This document shows, piece after piece, positions 26,663-35,012 of a DNA stretch of 64,000 nucleotides (position 1 is the first letter of the stretch; each line of letters begins with the position of its first letter). Source of the stretch: Bradyrhizobium sp. 141 (GTDB lineage Bacteria; Pseudomonadota; Alphaproteobacteria; Rhizobiales; Xanthobacteraceae); NCBI RefSeq assembly GCF_023074055.1, contig NZ_JADPKR010000104.1, positions 54,815 to 118,814 of the forward strand, in the 5' to 3' direction. The position numbers and the translations under genes were made by a program. The notes below the pieces were generated by a model, which searched no databases, had not been told where the DNA came from, and saw only the letters and a program-made list of their open reading frames with translations.

Positions 26663-26685
26663 AAGACCGAGATCGCGGCACCAAC

Positions 26686-27480
26686 CTACTTCCCGAACTC
26701 CTCCCGCATCCTGGCCTGGATCTTGGCCATGCCGCCGATCCAGCGGTCGTAATTTTCGGTCTTCTTGCGCATGTAGCCGAGCACCTGGGGATGCGGCAGG
26801 ATCAGGAACGTTTCCTGCTCGAGCCCGGCGAGCACGTCCTTGGCGACCTGCTCGGGCGCTAGGTCGCCGTCGCCCGATTGCGGACCCTTCGGGATCGAGC
26901 GCAGCATGTTGGTGTCGACGCCCTGCGGACAGAGGATCGAGACCTTGATGTTGTCAGCCTTGTGCGAGATCGCGAGATTCTCGGCAAAGCCGACCGCCGC
27001 ATGCTTGGTCGTCGAATAAGCCGGGCTGCCGACCTGCGACAGCAGGCCCGCGGCCGAGATCGTGTTGAGGAAATAGCCGCCGCCGCGCGCCTTCATGCGG
27101 GGAATGAGATGCCGTGCCGCATAGACATGGGCCATGACGTGGATCGCCCAGCTGCGCTGCCACGGCTCGTCGGAGGCGCCGCCGGCATTGACCGACATCG
27201 GATCGAAGCCACCGCCGATGCCGGCATTGGAGCAGAACAGCGCGATGGGACCGAACTGCCGCTCGGTCTCCTCGATGACATGCGAGATGTCCTTCTCCTG
27301 CGCGACGTCGCATTTGAAGGCCGCGCCATCCACCATGGCCGCGACCGCCCTTGCGTTGGCGGCATCCATATCCGCGACGACGACCTTGGCTGCGCCCGCG
27401 TTGTAAAAGGCCTCGCACAGCGCCTTGCCGATGCCGTTTGCGCCGCCCGTGACGACCACGACCTTGCCGGTCACCTGCAT
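26686..27480 (-). CDS. short-chain dehydrogenase/reductase (SDR)
   Basis: A 264-residue SDR. The cofactor loop is TGGANGIGK, the motif NAG is in CSNAGIGGG, and the catalytic residues are Ser in NTISAAGLL and YSTTK (Tyr-x-x-x-Lys). The C-terminal part QGVDTNMLRS follows the active site as usual. Asp in VVVADMDA after the second strand suggests preference for NAD over NADP. The substrate is unknown. It is convergent to the MarR gene. It is only moderately similar to the SDR at 25264-26040, so they are separate subfamilies rather than a duplication. Confidence 0.88.
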   Translation of the reverse strand: MQVTGKVVVVTGGANGIGKALCEAFYNAGAAKVVVADMDAANARAVAAMVDGAAFKCDVAQEKDISHVIEETERQFGPIALFCSNAGIGGGFDPMSVNAGGASDEPWQRSWAIHVMAHVYAARHLIPRMKARGGGYFLNTISAAGLLSQVGSPAYSTTKHAAVGFAENLAISHKADNIKVSILCPQGVDTNMLRSIPKGPQSGDGDLAPEQVAKDVLAGLEQETFLILPHPQVLGYMRKKTENYDRWIGGMAKIQARMREEFGK

Positions 27481-27521
27481 GCGACGTCTCCTCTTGTCTT
27501 ATACCGCTTCTAGAAGCTTGC

Positions 27522-28217
27522 TCAGCTCAACACGAGGTCGAGCACCGCGGTATAATGGCACGCCGCACCGGCCAAGACAAAGCCGTGCCAGATCGCATTC
27601 TGGAAGCGCAGCCGCCGCCAGGCGTGGAAGATCACGCCGAAGCTGTAGAGCAGGCCGCCGGCAAGGATGAAGCTCAGCACCAGCGCGGGCAGCGCCCTGA
27701 CCACGGCGTCGTAGAGCATCACGCCGCTCCAGCCCATGGCGAGATAGATGCCGACCGCAACGCGGTCGAAGCGGCCGGGGCAGCAAAGCTTGAGCACGAT
27801 GCCGAGGATCGCAACGCACCAGACCCCGGCGAGCAGGACGAGCGCGAACCCGCTGTCCTTCACCTCCAGGATAAACGGCGTGTAGGTCGCCGCGATCAGG
27901 AGATAGATCGCGGAATGGTCGAACCGCCGCAGCAGCCATTTGGCCGGCGACACCGGCCAGAGATTATAGGTCGCCGACAGCACCAGCATCGAGAGCAGGC
28001 CGGCGACATAGATCGAGACGCCGACGATGTAGGTGGCGTCGGCATAGACCGCCGTCAGCACCACCAGCACGGTCGCGGCGATGATGCCGGAGAGGACGCC
28101 GATCGCGTGGATGATTCCGTCAGCGATGACCTCGGCGCGGTCATAGTTCCAGCCGATCACGTCGGCCGCGGCGTGGACGGAGGTGGATGCAAGGTGTTTC
28201 AGTTGGAAGACGGTCAT
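27522..28217 (-). CDS. hemolysin III family (PAQR-like) membrane protein
   Basis: A 231-residue protein with seven predicted membrane helices. Family marks are EVIADGIIHAIGVLSG near the first helix, SATYNLWPVSPAKWLLRRFDHSAIYLLIAATYTPF (Asp and His of the metal site) and FQNAIWHGFVLAGAACHYTAV at the C-terminal end (His residues). Bacterial members are often labelled hemolysin III, but most belong to the PAQR/alkaline-ceramidase-like superfamily with a zinc site, and their role in membrane lipid homeostasis is more likely than haemolysis. The ATG at 28217 is preferred; a TTG four codons earlier is possible. Confidence 0.88.
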   Translation of the reverse strand: MTVFQLKHLASTSVHAAADVIGWNYDRAEVIADGIIHAIGVLSGIIAATVLVVLTAVYADATYIVGVSIYVAGLLSMLVLSATYNLWPVSPAKWLLRRFDHSAIYLLIAATYTPFILEVKDSGFALVLLAGVWCVAILGIVLKLCCPGRFDRVAVGIYLAMGWSGVMLYDAVVRALPALVLSFILAGGLLYSFGVIFHAWRRLRFQNAIWHGFVLAGAACHYTAVLDLVLS

Positions 28218-28399
28218 GGCAATCCGCAAGATGAGGTAATGCCCTCTTCAATGGGTGTTTCGGGATCGGCGCGTCGTTCAAACGGCTGATTTGCCGACAA
28301 AGGCGGTGGAAGTATGAAAGCTTGATTTTCCTCAGGCAGTTGCCACTTTTGTGATTAATCCATTTTGCGTATCCCCGCCCGAGATCCCCTAACGTTCAT

Positions 28400-29869
28400 A
28401 TGGCATTCAGTTTCCAGGATATGGTCGAAGAAGCGCGCTTGTCGGCCCAGGCGCTGATCGACTATGGCGAGCACTTCTTCAATCCGACGGTGCGGTTAGG
28501 CGTTACCGGCCTGTCGCGGGCCGGCAAGACCGTGTTCATCACCGCGTTGATCCACGGCCTCACCCGCGGCGGCCGGTTTCCGGTGTTCGAAGCCTATGCC
28601 TCGGGCCGGATCGCGCGAGCGCATCTGGCGCCGCAGCCCGACGATGCCGTGCCGCGCTTTGCCTATGAAAGCCATCTGCGCGCGCTGATCGAGGAGCGAC
28701 GCTGGCCGAATTCGACCGTCGACATCAGCGAGCTCAGGCTCGTCATCGACTACCAGCGCCACAACGGCGCCGACCGCACCCTGACGCTCGACATTGTCGA
28801 CTATCCCGGCGAATGGCTGCTCGACCTGCCGCTGCTGCAGAAGAGTTTCGAGCAATGGTCGGCGGAGAGCCTTGCGCTGTCGCGCGAGGCACCGCGTGCG
28901 CATCTTGCGAGCGAATGGCACGCGTATCTCGCAACGCTCAAGCCCGAGGCGCGCGAGGACGAGCAGGCGACGCTCAGCGCCGCAAAACTCTTCACCGACT
29001 ATTTGCGCGCCTGCCGCGACGAGCGCTTTGCGATGAGCCTGCTGCCGCCCGGTCGCTTCCTGATGCCCGGCAATCTCGCAGGCTCGCCGGCGCTGACCTT
29101 TGCACCGCTCGACGTGCCCACCGGCGGGCAGGCGCCGGAGGGGTCGCTGTGGGCGATGATGGTGCGCCGCTTCGAGGCCTACAAGGATGTGGTGGTGCGC
29201 CCGTTCTTCCGCGATCATTTTGCCCGGCTCGATCGCCAGATCGTGCTGGCCGATGCGCTTGCCGCGTTCAACTCCGGTCCCGAGGCGCTGCACGACCTCG
29301 AAGCGGCGCTGGCCGGCATTCTCGACTGCTTCAACATCGGCCGCAGCACGATCCTCTCCAGCCTGTTCCGGCCGCGCATCGACCGCATCCTGTTCGCGGC
29401 GACGAAGGCCGACCATCTGCATCATTCCAGCCACGACCGGCTCGAGGCCGTGCTGCGCCGCGCCGTCTCGGGCGCCGTTGCGCGCGCGGAAAATACCGGC
29501 GCGGCGATCGACGTGGTGGCGCTGGCCGCGGTGCGCGCCACGAGAGAAGCTCAAGTCGCGCAGGGCCGCGACAAATTACCGTCGATCCTGGGAACGCCGG
29601 CCGCGGGCGAAAGCGCCGGCGGTGAGTTCTTCGACGGTAACACCGAGGTCGCGACCTTTCCGGGCGATTTGCCCTTGGATCCCGAGCCGCTCTTCAACGG
29701 CACCGATGCGTTCCGCGGCCTCGCGACCGAGGCTGCCGAGACAAGCGACTTCCGCTTCCTGCGCTTCCGCCCGCCCACACTCGACCGCGAAGGCAGCGAG
29801 CCGCCGACGCTGCCACACATCCGCCTCGACCGTGCCTTGCAGTTCCTGATCGGAGACAAGCTCGCATGA
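28400..29869 (+). CDS. YcjX family P-loop protein (DUF463)
   Basis: A 489-residue protein. The Walker A motif is in GLSRAGKTVFITALIHGL (residues about 36-53), and LTLDIVDYPGEWLLDLPLL is the Walker B/switch region, where DYPGEW is a hallmark of YcjX-like GTPases. The C-terminal LPHIRLDRALQFLIGDKL is also typical. The protein works with YcjF in the phage-shock/stress context of enterobacteria, and alphaproteobacteria carry the pair without pspA nearby. The gene overlaps the next one by four bases (ATGA), so the two are translationally coupled. Confidence 0.9.
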   Translation: MAFSFQDMVEEARLSAQALIDYGEHFFNPTVRLGVTGLSRAGKTVFITALIHGLTRGGRFPVFEAYASGRIARAHLAPQPDDAVPRFAYESHLRALIEERRWPNSTVDISELRLVIDYQRHNGADRTLTLDIVDYPGEWLLDLPLLQKSFEQWSAESLALSREAPRAHLASEWHAYLATLKPEAREDEQATLSAAKLFTDYLRACRDERFAMSLLPPGRFLMPGNLAGSPALTFAPLDVPTGGQAPEGSLWAMMVRRFEAYKDVVVRPFFRDHFARLDRQIVLADALAAFNSGPEALHDLEAALAGILDCFNIGRSTILSSLFRPRIDRILFAATKADHLHHSSHDRLEAVLRRAVSGAVARAENTGAAIDVVALAAVRATREAQVAQGRDKLPSILGTPAAGESAGGEFFDGNTEVATFPGDLPLDPEPLFNGTDAFRGLATEAAETSDFRFLRFRPPTLDREGSEPPTLPHIRLDRALQFLIGDKLA

Positions 29870-30894
29870 ACGACCGATCGAAGCCACGGCGGCCGGCGAC
29901 GTTTCGGCTCGACGATCCTGGCGTCGTCGTCACCGAAGCCGACGAAACCAGCCGACTGAGTCGCGCCACGATCCAGATCACGCCGGAGCACGATCCGCAG
30001 GCGCTGCCGGTGCCGATTCAAACCGCGCTTCCCGCGCGCCGCGGTTTTCCCTGGGGTGCGCTGTTCTGGTCGGGCGTTGCCGGGTTGACGCTGCTCGGCA
30101 CCGGGCTCGGCGTCGTCCATCTGATCGAGGATTTGTTCGCGCGCAGCGAAAGCCTCGGCTATGTCGGGTTGGCGTTTGCGCTCGTGACCGCGCTTGCGCT
30201 CGCGGTGGTGATCGGCCGCGAGGCGTTCGGTCTCGCGCGCCTCGCCGCGATCGAGCAGTTGCATCAGCGTGCAGCCGCAGTCCTTGCCAGCGACGATCGC
30301 GAGGAGAGCCGTGTCATCGTGCAGGACCTGCTCAAGATCGCGCACCAGAACCCGCAGCTCGCGCGCGCCCGCGCCACCCTGGAGAGCCACACCAGCGAGA
30401 TCATCGACGGCGCCGACATGATCCGGCTCGCCGAGCGCGAGCTGATGTCGCCGCTGGATGCCGAGGCGCGGCGGCTGGTGTCGTCAGCCGCGCAAAAGGT
30501 TTCGATCGTGACCGCGGTGAGCCCACGCGCCGCGATCGACGTGCTGTTCGTGTTCGTCGCCGCATTGCGCCTGATACGTCAGCTCGCGCGGCTCTACGGC
30601 GGCCGCCCCGGCGCGCTCGGCATGATCCGCCTGCTCCGTCACGTCATCGCCCATCTCGCCATCACCGGCGGCATGGCCGCGAGCGACAGCCTGGTGCAGC
30701 AGATGCTCGGCCACGGCATCGCGGCAAAGCTGTCGCAGCGGCTCGGCGAAGGCGTGCTCAATGGCTTGTTGACGGCACGGCTTGGCCTCGCCGCGATCGA
30801 CGTCACGAGGCCGCTGCCGTTCGCAGCGCTGCCGCCGCCGAAGCTGTCTGACCTCGCGACGGATCTGCTGCGGAAGAAGAACGACGAGGAGTAG
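29866..30894 (+). CDS. YcjF/TIGR01620-type inner membrane protein (DUF697)
   Basis: A 342-residue membrane protein with two membrane segments (residues about 62-88 and 100-120) after a basic, soluble N-terminus, and a C-terminal DUF697-type domain with ISVTG-like helices: SIVTAVSPRAAIDVLFVFVAALRLIRQLA and GRPGALGMIRLLRHVIAHLAITG. It is the standard partner of YcjX, whose gene overlaps its start by four bases. The pair may act at the inner membrane in envelope stress. A family A palindrome lies eight bases after its stop. Confidence 0.88.
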   Translation: MNDRSKPRRPATFRLDDPGVVVTEADETSRLSRATIQITPEHDPQALPVPIQTALPARRGFPWGALFWSGVAGLTLLGTGLGVVHLIEDLFARSESLGYVGLAFALVTALALAVVIGREAFGLARLAAIEQLHQRAAAVLASDDREESRVIVQDLLKIAHQNPQLARARATLESHTSEIIDGADMIRLAERELMSPLDAEARRLVSSAAQKVSIVTAVSPRAAIDVLFVFVAALRLIRQLARLYGGRPGALGMIRLLRHVIAHLAITGGMAASDSLVQQMLGHGIAAKLSQRLGEGVLNGLLTARLGLAAIDVTRPLPFAALPPPKLSDLATDLLRKKNDEE

Positions 30895-30901
30895 CCAGGA
30901 A

Positions 30902-30995
30902 CCGTAGGGTGGGCAAAGGCGCACTTGCGCCGTGCCCACCATTAATCCGGCACTTCGACAGAAGCGGTGGGCACGCTTCGCTTGCCCATCCTACG
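30902..30995. repeat. palindromic element, family A copy 2
   Basis: An inverted repeat with ends CCGTAGGGTGGGCAAAGGCG and GCTTGCCCATCCTACG and inner arms CGTGCCCACC / GGTGGGCACG. It lies immediately after the YcjF gene. Compare 7755-7852 and 32753-32847. Confidence 0.88.
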
Positions 30996-31007
30996 ATACT
31001 GAAACGT

Positions 31008-31068
31008 GCGGAGAGATACCCTCGTCCGGCGCTTCGCGCCGCTTTCTCCCACAAGGGAGAAGGAAGAG
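31008..31068. repeat. half element of palindrome family B
   Basis: Only the right half of the family B design is present: GGAGAGATACCCTCGTCCGG, then GGCGCTTCGCGCC as an inner hairpin, ending CTCCCACAAGGGAGAAGG. The left arm is missing. It is directly next to a family A element. Confidence 0.75.
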
Positions 31069-31080
31069 GAGCTTGCTGCG

Positions 31081-32646
31081 CTAGGCGAACACTCGCCTCT
31101 CGAATTCCCCCGCCAGCACCTTCCACAGGAACAGCGGCGAGTCCTTCGGCGGTGACAGCTCCGGGGTCCAGCCGGTGAGCTTTTCGAGCACGTAAGTGTC
31201 CATCACGACGCCGCGCCAGCGGCGTTCGACCCGGCCGAGCGGCTCGCGCTTGGCGGGGATGCTCTCCCACAGCGACGAGCGATCGTCCGGCTCGCGGCCG
31301 ACATAGATGCCGGCGTGGCCCTTGATCCGGTTCATGCCGGGATCGCCAAAATCCTGGAAGCGGCCACGTTCGTTGATCTCGACGACGGGCACGCGCCCCC
31401 TGAACAGCCAGCGCATCATGGCGTAGGTGCGGTAGTCCGTCGTCGCGATCCAGGTCGCGCCCGTCTCATCCAGCGCGGCCTGGGCGCGCGCGGCGACCTG
31501 TTCATAGCCGGCCTCGGCGCCGATCGGATCGATCTTGCCGAGGAGATTCCAGGGCGCGGCGACATAATAGAGGAACACGATGACGACGAAGGCGATGCCG
31601 GAGACGATCGCTGTCCTGACCCAGAACAGCGACGAGTTGAGCATCCGGGCGGACCAGCCCTCTTTCGTCATCGTCGCGAGGTTCACGGCCGCCGCAGCAA
31701 AGCCGACCGGCCACATGAACATCGGCCAGGTGTCGCCGACCCGCAGCGTCGTCGACTTGAAAAGGAAATACAGAAACGGCACCAGCACCGCGGTCGACAA
31801 CAGGATCGCGACCGGCTCGCGGGTGCGATAGCCGCGCCATGCCGTCAGCACCAGTCCGGTCAGCACCACCGGCAGCATGACAAAGCCGACCAGGCCGAAC
31901 TGCAGGCCGATGAAGTCGCCGACCGTCCGCAGCGAGATGCCGTAATTGGCGGTGGCGCGCACGCCCTGGAAACGAAACGAAGCCCAATCGTGCTGCGCGT
32001 TCCAGATCAGCACCGGCGAGAACACTGTTATCGCAACCAGCACGGCGAGATAGGGATAGGGGTTACGCAACCAGCGCCAGCGCCAATCCGGCACCAGCAG
32101 AAAGGCGGCAAGCGCGGGCGCGAACATGATCGCGGTGAATTTCGACAGCATCGACAGGCCAGCGAACAGCCCGGCCGCGAGCCACCAGCGTCCGTCGCCG
32201 CTCTGCGCCAGCCGCACCAGCGACCACATCATCGCCACCGCGAACGGGATCATGGCGACATCGGGCGCGACCTTGGCCATCAGCAGGCCGTAATAGAGCG
32301 CGGCTTCCGGCATCAGCACCGCGAACACGATCGCGCGCACATCATGGGTGAGGCGGCGGACGATGTCGGCAAGCAGGAGCTGCGTCACCAGCATCGCAAC
32401 GATGCCGCCGAAGCGGACGCCAAGCATGGTGTCGCCGAAGATCGCGGTACCGAAGCGGATCAGCCAGGCGATGCCCGGGGGATGATCGAGAAAGCTGAGC
32501 GCTCCCTCCCTCGACCAGGTCCAGTAATAGGCCTCGTCGGTGCGCAGCTCGATCGCGGAGGCGTAGACGATCCGCAGCAGCGTCATCGCAGCAATGATCG
32601 TGACGGCCATGACGAGGGGACGGCGCGTGGCGCCGCTGGAGGGCAT
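31081..32646 (-). CDS. GT39-type (ArnT-like) membrane glycosyltransferase
   Basis: A 521-residue membrane protein with about ten to eleven helices. The GT-C motif lies after the first helix: ELRTDEAYYWTWS with the acidic pair DE, then SFLDHPPGIAWLIRFG, the typical first periplasmic loop of ArnT and protein mannosyltransferase relatives. A soluble periplasmic C-terminal domain of about 110 residues follows the last helix. It should transfer a sugar from an undecaprenyl- or polyprenyl-linked donor to lipid A, glycan or protein on the periplasmic side. The start at 32646 (MPSSGATRRP) is preferred because the upstream in-frame extension reads through a palindromic element; a GTG at 32670 is also possible. 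Confidence 0.85.
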   Translation of the reverse strand: MPSSGATRRPLVMAVTIIAAMTLLRIVYASAIELRTDEAYYWTWSREGALSFLDHPPGIAWLIRFGTAIFGDTMLGVRFGGIVAMLVTQLLLADIVRRLTHDVRAIVFAVLMPEAALYYGLLMAKVAPDVAMIPFAVAMMWSLVRLAQSGDGRWWLAAGLFAGLSMLSKFTAIMFAPALAAFLLVPDWRWRWLRNPYPYLAVLVAITVFSPVLIWNAQHDWASFRFQGVRATANYGISLRTVGDFIGLQFGLVGFVMLPVVLTGLVLTAWRGYRTREPVAILLSTAVLVPFLYFLFKSTTLRVGDTWPMFMWPVGFAAAAVNLATMTKEGWSARMLNSSLFWVRTAIVSGIAFVVIVFLYYVAAPWNLLGKIDPIGAEAGYEQVAARAQAALDETGATWIATTDYRTYAMMRWLFRGRVPVVEINERGRFQDFGDPGMNRIKGHAGIYVGREPDDRSSLWESIPAKREPLGRVERRWRGVVMDTYVLEKLTGWTPELSPPKDSPLFLWKVLAGEFERRVFA

Positions 32647-32947
32647 GGTGATATCAGAAGCTGTCGTCACGGCCGCGCTTTTCCCCAACTTGGGAGGGGG
32701 AGTCAATGTTGGGGGTGGTGGGAGAGCGGTGTTCCCAGCCCCAACGCGGACGCCGTAGGGTGGGCAAAGCGAAGCGCGCCCACCATCAGGATATGGTCGA
32801 GAAATGGTGGGCACGGCGCGCAAGGGCGCGCCCTTGCCCACCCTACGATTTCGTAACCTTGACCGGCATGTGACCTCACAACCTGTCCACGTCAGGAATT
32901 AAACGTTACGCTGGCTGTTCTCCTTCGTGAGCTGATACAACCGAATC
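32647..32947. other. 301-bp divergent intergenic region
   Basis: The region separates the glycosyltransferase gene from the divergent cyclase gene. It holds a family A palindrome (32753-32847). From 32848 to 32947 the sequence is AT-richer and could contain the cyclase promoter, but no clear -35/-10 pair stands out. No gene is supported. Confidence 0.5.
32753..32847. repeat. palindromic element, family A copy 3
   Basis: An inverted repeat with ends GCCGTAGGGTGGGCAAAGCG and CTTGCCCACCCTACG and inner arms GCGCCCACCAT / ATGGTGGGCAC. It lies in the promoter-side region of the two flanking divergent genes, unlike the other two copies, which lie 3' of genes. Confidence 0.88.
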
Positions 32948-34681
32948 ATGGCCATCGCCGCTGCACACATGTCCGAACTCGTCCGCGCCACCAGCGTGCG
33001 GCAGGTGCGGCTCATCTGCGGCGTGATCCTGTTCTCCTATGTGATCAGCCATTTCCTCAATCATGCGCTCGGCAATATCTCGGTCGAGGCCATGGAGGCC
33101 GGGGTCTACTATCACACCGCCTTCTGGCAGTTCCTCCCCGTCGCGATCCTGTTCTACACGGCGGCGCTCACGCACATGGGGCTGGGCATCTATGCGCTGT
33201 ATCAGCGCCGGCAGTTCCGCTGGCGGACGATCGAGCCGCTTCAGCTCGTGCTGGGGCTGAGCATCCCCGCGCTGGTCATGGGGCATGTGATCGGCGTGCG
33301 GCTCGGCTACACACTTTACGATCATCAGAAGCTCTATCCGCAGGAGCTCTACCTGTTCTTCGTCGCCGCGCCCGCCCGGCTGTGGCAAATGACGACCCTG
33401 CTTCTCATCGCCTGGGTGCACGGCTGCATCGGCATCTATTTTTGGCTTCGCCTCAAACCGTTCTTCACGCGCGCCGCACCCTATCTGCTCGCCGCCGCCG
33501 TGCTGGTCCCGACGCTGTCGCTGCTCGGCATCTATCAGGGCGGCCGCAGCGTCGAGATCGAGAGCGACGATCGAGACTGGCGTGCGCAAAATCTCAGCCG
33601 CCGCCAGGTCGGCACGGTCGCGGAAGGCAACACGCTCGACCGCATCACCGGCGGCCTCACCGTCGGTTATTTCGGTCTGCTCGCCCTGGCGCTGGCGGCT
33701 CGCGGCGTGCGGGCTTGGCGCGAGCGGCGCGGCGGCATGATCGCGCTGTCCTACGGCAACGGCAAGACGGTGCGGGTCCCCAAGGGCCTCTCCGTGCTGG
33801 AAGCAAGCCTGCGCCACAATGTGCCGCATGCCAGCGTCTGCGGTGGCCGCGCCCGCTGCTCGACTTGCCGCATCCGCATCATCGGCGACCATGACGCGCT
33901 GCCCACACCGTCGCAGCGCGAGGCCTTCGTGCTCACCCGCGTCGGCACCGCCGATCCGTCGATCCGGCTGGCCTGCCAGCTGCGGCCGACGTCCGACCTC
34001 TCCTTCTTCCAGCTGTTCACGCCGCACACGCATGCGACGGACGGGCAGGCCTCGACACCAGCCAGAATCGGCCAGGAGCGCTATCTCGTCAGCCTGTTCG
34101 TGGACATGCGCGGCTCGACCCAGCTCGCGGAAAAGCGGCTGCCGTTCGACACCGTCTTCATCGTCAACCGCTTCCTCGGCGCGGTGTCGCAGGCGGTGAT
34201 CGAGAACGGCGGCCAGCCGAACCAGTTCGTCGGCGACGGCATGCTGGCGCTGTTCGGATTGACTGCCGATCCGCAACAGGCCTGCCGGCAGGCGCTCAAG
34301 GCGGCCGCCGGCATCGCCACGCACATCGACGAGCTCAACGAGCTCCTGAGCCACGATCTGCGCCAACCGATCCGCTTCGGCGTCGGTATTCATGGCGGCG
34401 AGGTCATCATCGGCGACATCGGTTATCGCGATCACATCGTCTTCACCGCGCTCGGCGATGCCGTGAACGTCGCGGCCCGGCTCCAGGACATGACCAAGAC
34501 GCTGGCCTGTGAAGCGATCGTCTCGGAAGAAGTCCGCCGCACCGCCGGCCTTGTCGACGACGCCCTGCCGCAACAGGAGGTCGCGATCCGCGGCCGCGAC
34601 GAGCCGCTTGCCGTGCGCGTGGTGGCGGACGCGCGGCAGCTGACGGCGCTGGTCGACGGCAGCGCGCGCGTTGCGGCGTGA
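32948..34681 (+). CDS. membrane adenylate/guanylate cyclase with cytochrome-b-like and [2Fe-2S] ferredoxin domains
   Basis: A 577-residue three-part protein. Residues about 18-265 form six membrane helices resembling succinate dehydrogenase cytochrome b, with His35 and His39 (SHFLNH) and further His residues in MGHVIG and WVHGC that could hold haem b. Residues about 270-360 are an adrenodoxin-type ferredoxin with Cys298-x5-Cys304-x2-Cys307 and Cys343. Residues about 378-560 are a class III nucleotide cyclase with the metal aspartates Asp386 (VDMRGST) and Asp430 (VGDGMLALFG). It should make cAMP (or cGMP) on the cytoplasmic side in response to redox state. It stands alone, divergent from a glycosyltransferase. 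Confidence 0.9.
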   Translation: MAIAAAHMSELVRATSVRQVRLICGVILFSYVISHFLNHALGNISVEAMEAGVYYHTAFWQFLPVAILFYTAALTHMGLGIYALYQRRQFRWRTIEPLQLVLGLSIPALVMGHVIGVRLGYTLYDHQKLYPQELYLFFVAAPARLWQMTTLLLIAWVHGCIGIYFWLRLKPFFTRAAPYLLAAAVLVPTLSLLGIYQGGRSVEIESDDRDWRAQNLSRRQVGTVAEGNTLDRITGGLTVGYFGLLALALAARGVRAWRERRGGMIALSYGNGKTVRVPKGLSVLEASLRHNVPHASVCGGRARCSTCRIRIIGDHDALPTPSQREAFVLTRVGTADPSIRLACQLRPTSDLSFFQLFTPHTHATDGQASTPARIGQERYLVSLFVDMRGSTQLAEKRLPFDTVFIVNRFLGAVSQAVIENGGQPNQFVGDGMLALFGLTADPQQACRQALKAAAGIATHIDELNELLSHDLRQPIRFGVGIHGGEVIIGDIGYRDHIVFTALGDAVNVAARLQDMTKTLACEAIVSEEVRRTAGLVDDALPQQEVAIRGRDEPLAVRVVADARQLTALVDGSARVAA

Positions 34682-35012
34682 CCTCTTCACCTCTCCCCGC
34701 TTGCGGGGAGAGGTCGGATTGCATCGAAGATGCAATCCGGGTGAGGGGGTACAGGTCTCGCGGCAGTCGCACGTGTGGAGAGAGGCCCCTCACCCCAACC
34801 CTCTCCCCGTAAGAACGGGGCGAGGGAGCACACCTTCGCGGCGTCTACGGCTCGGCTCAATCTCACCACAGGCGTAACACCGGCCTGCTGCAACGCAGCG
34901 GCATGGGCCTGCTGCGAAAGCACGAATTGACTTCGTCGAGATCGTTGCGACAGATGAGCGCGGGTCCGCGGTGATGACCGCTGACAGAAGAAAAGCTCCG
35001 GGAGGGGACCAG
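34682..35012. other. 331-bp intergenic region before sorA
   Basis: The first half is a family B variant palindrome (34690-34830). The remainder, about 180 bp, is the upstream region of the sulfite dehydrogenase operon. It ends in a strong ribosome site (GGGAGGGG at about 35000). An in-frame extension of sorA to 34971 is open but lacks a ribosome site. No other feature is visible. Confidence 0.5.
34690..34830. repeat. long palindromic element, family B variant
   Basis: Left arm CCTCTCCCCGCTTGCGGGGAG and right arm CTCTCCCCGTAAGAACGGGG. Inner arms are ATTGCATC / GATGCAAT and GGGTGAGGGGGT / CCCCTCACCCC. The loop-proximal bases differ from the family B copies at 8784 and 12898, but the arrangement of arms is the same. 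Confidence 0.8.

Noticed and set aside
34690..34830. Possible terminator or sRNA downstream of the cyclase gene
   Set aside because: The hairpins belong to the repeated family B design, so they are explained as a repeat element rather than a specific RNA gene.
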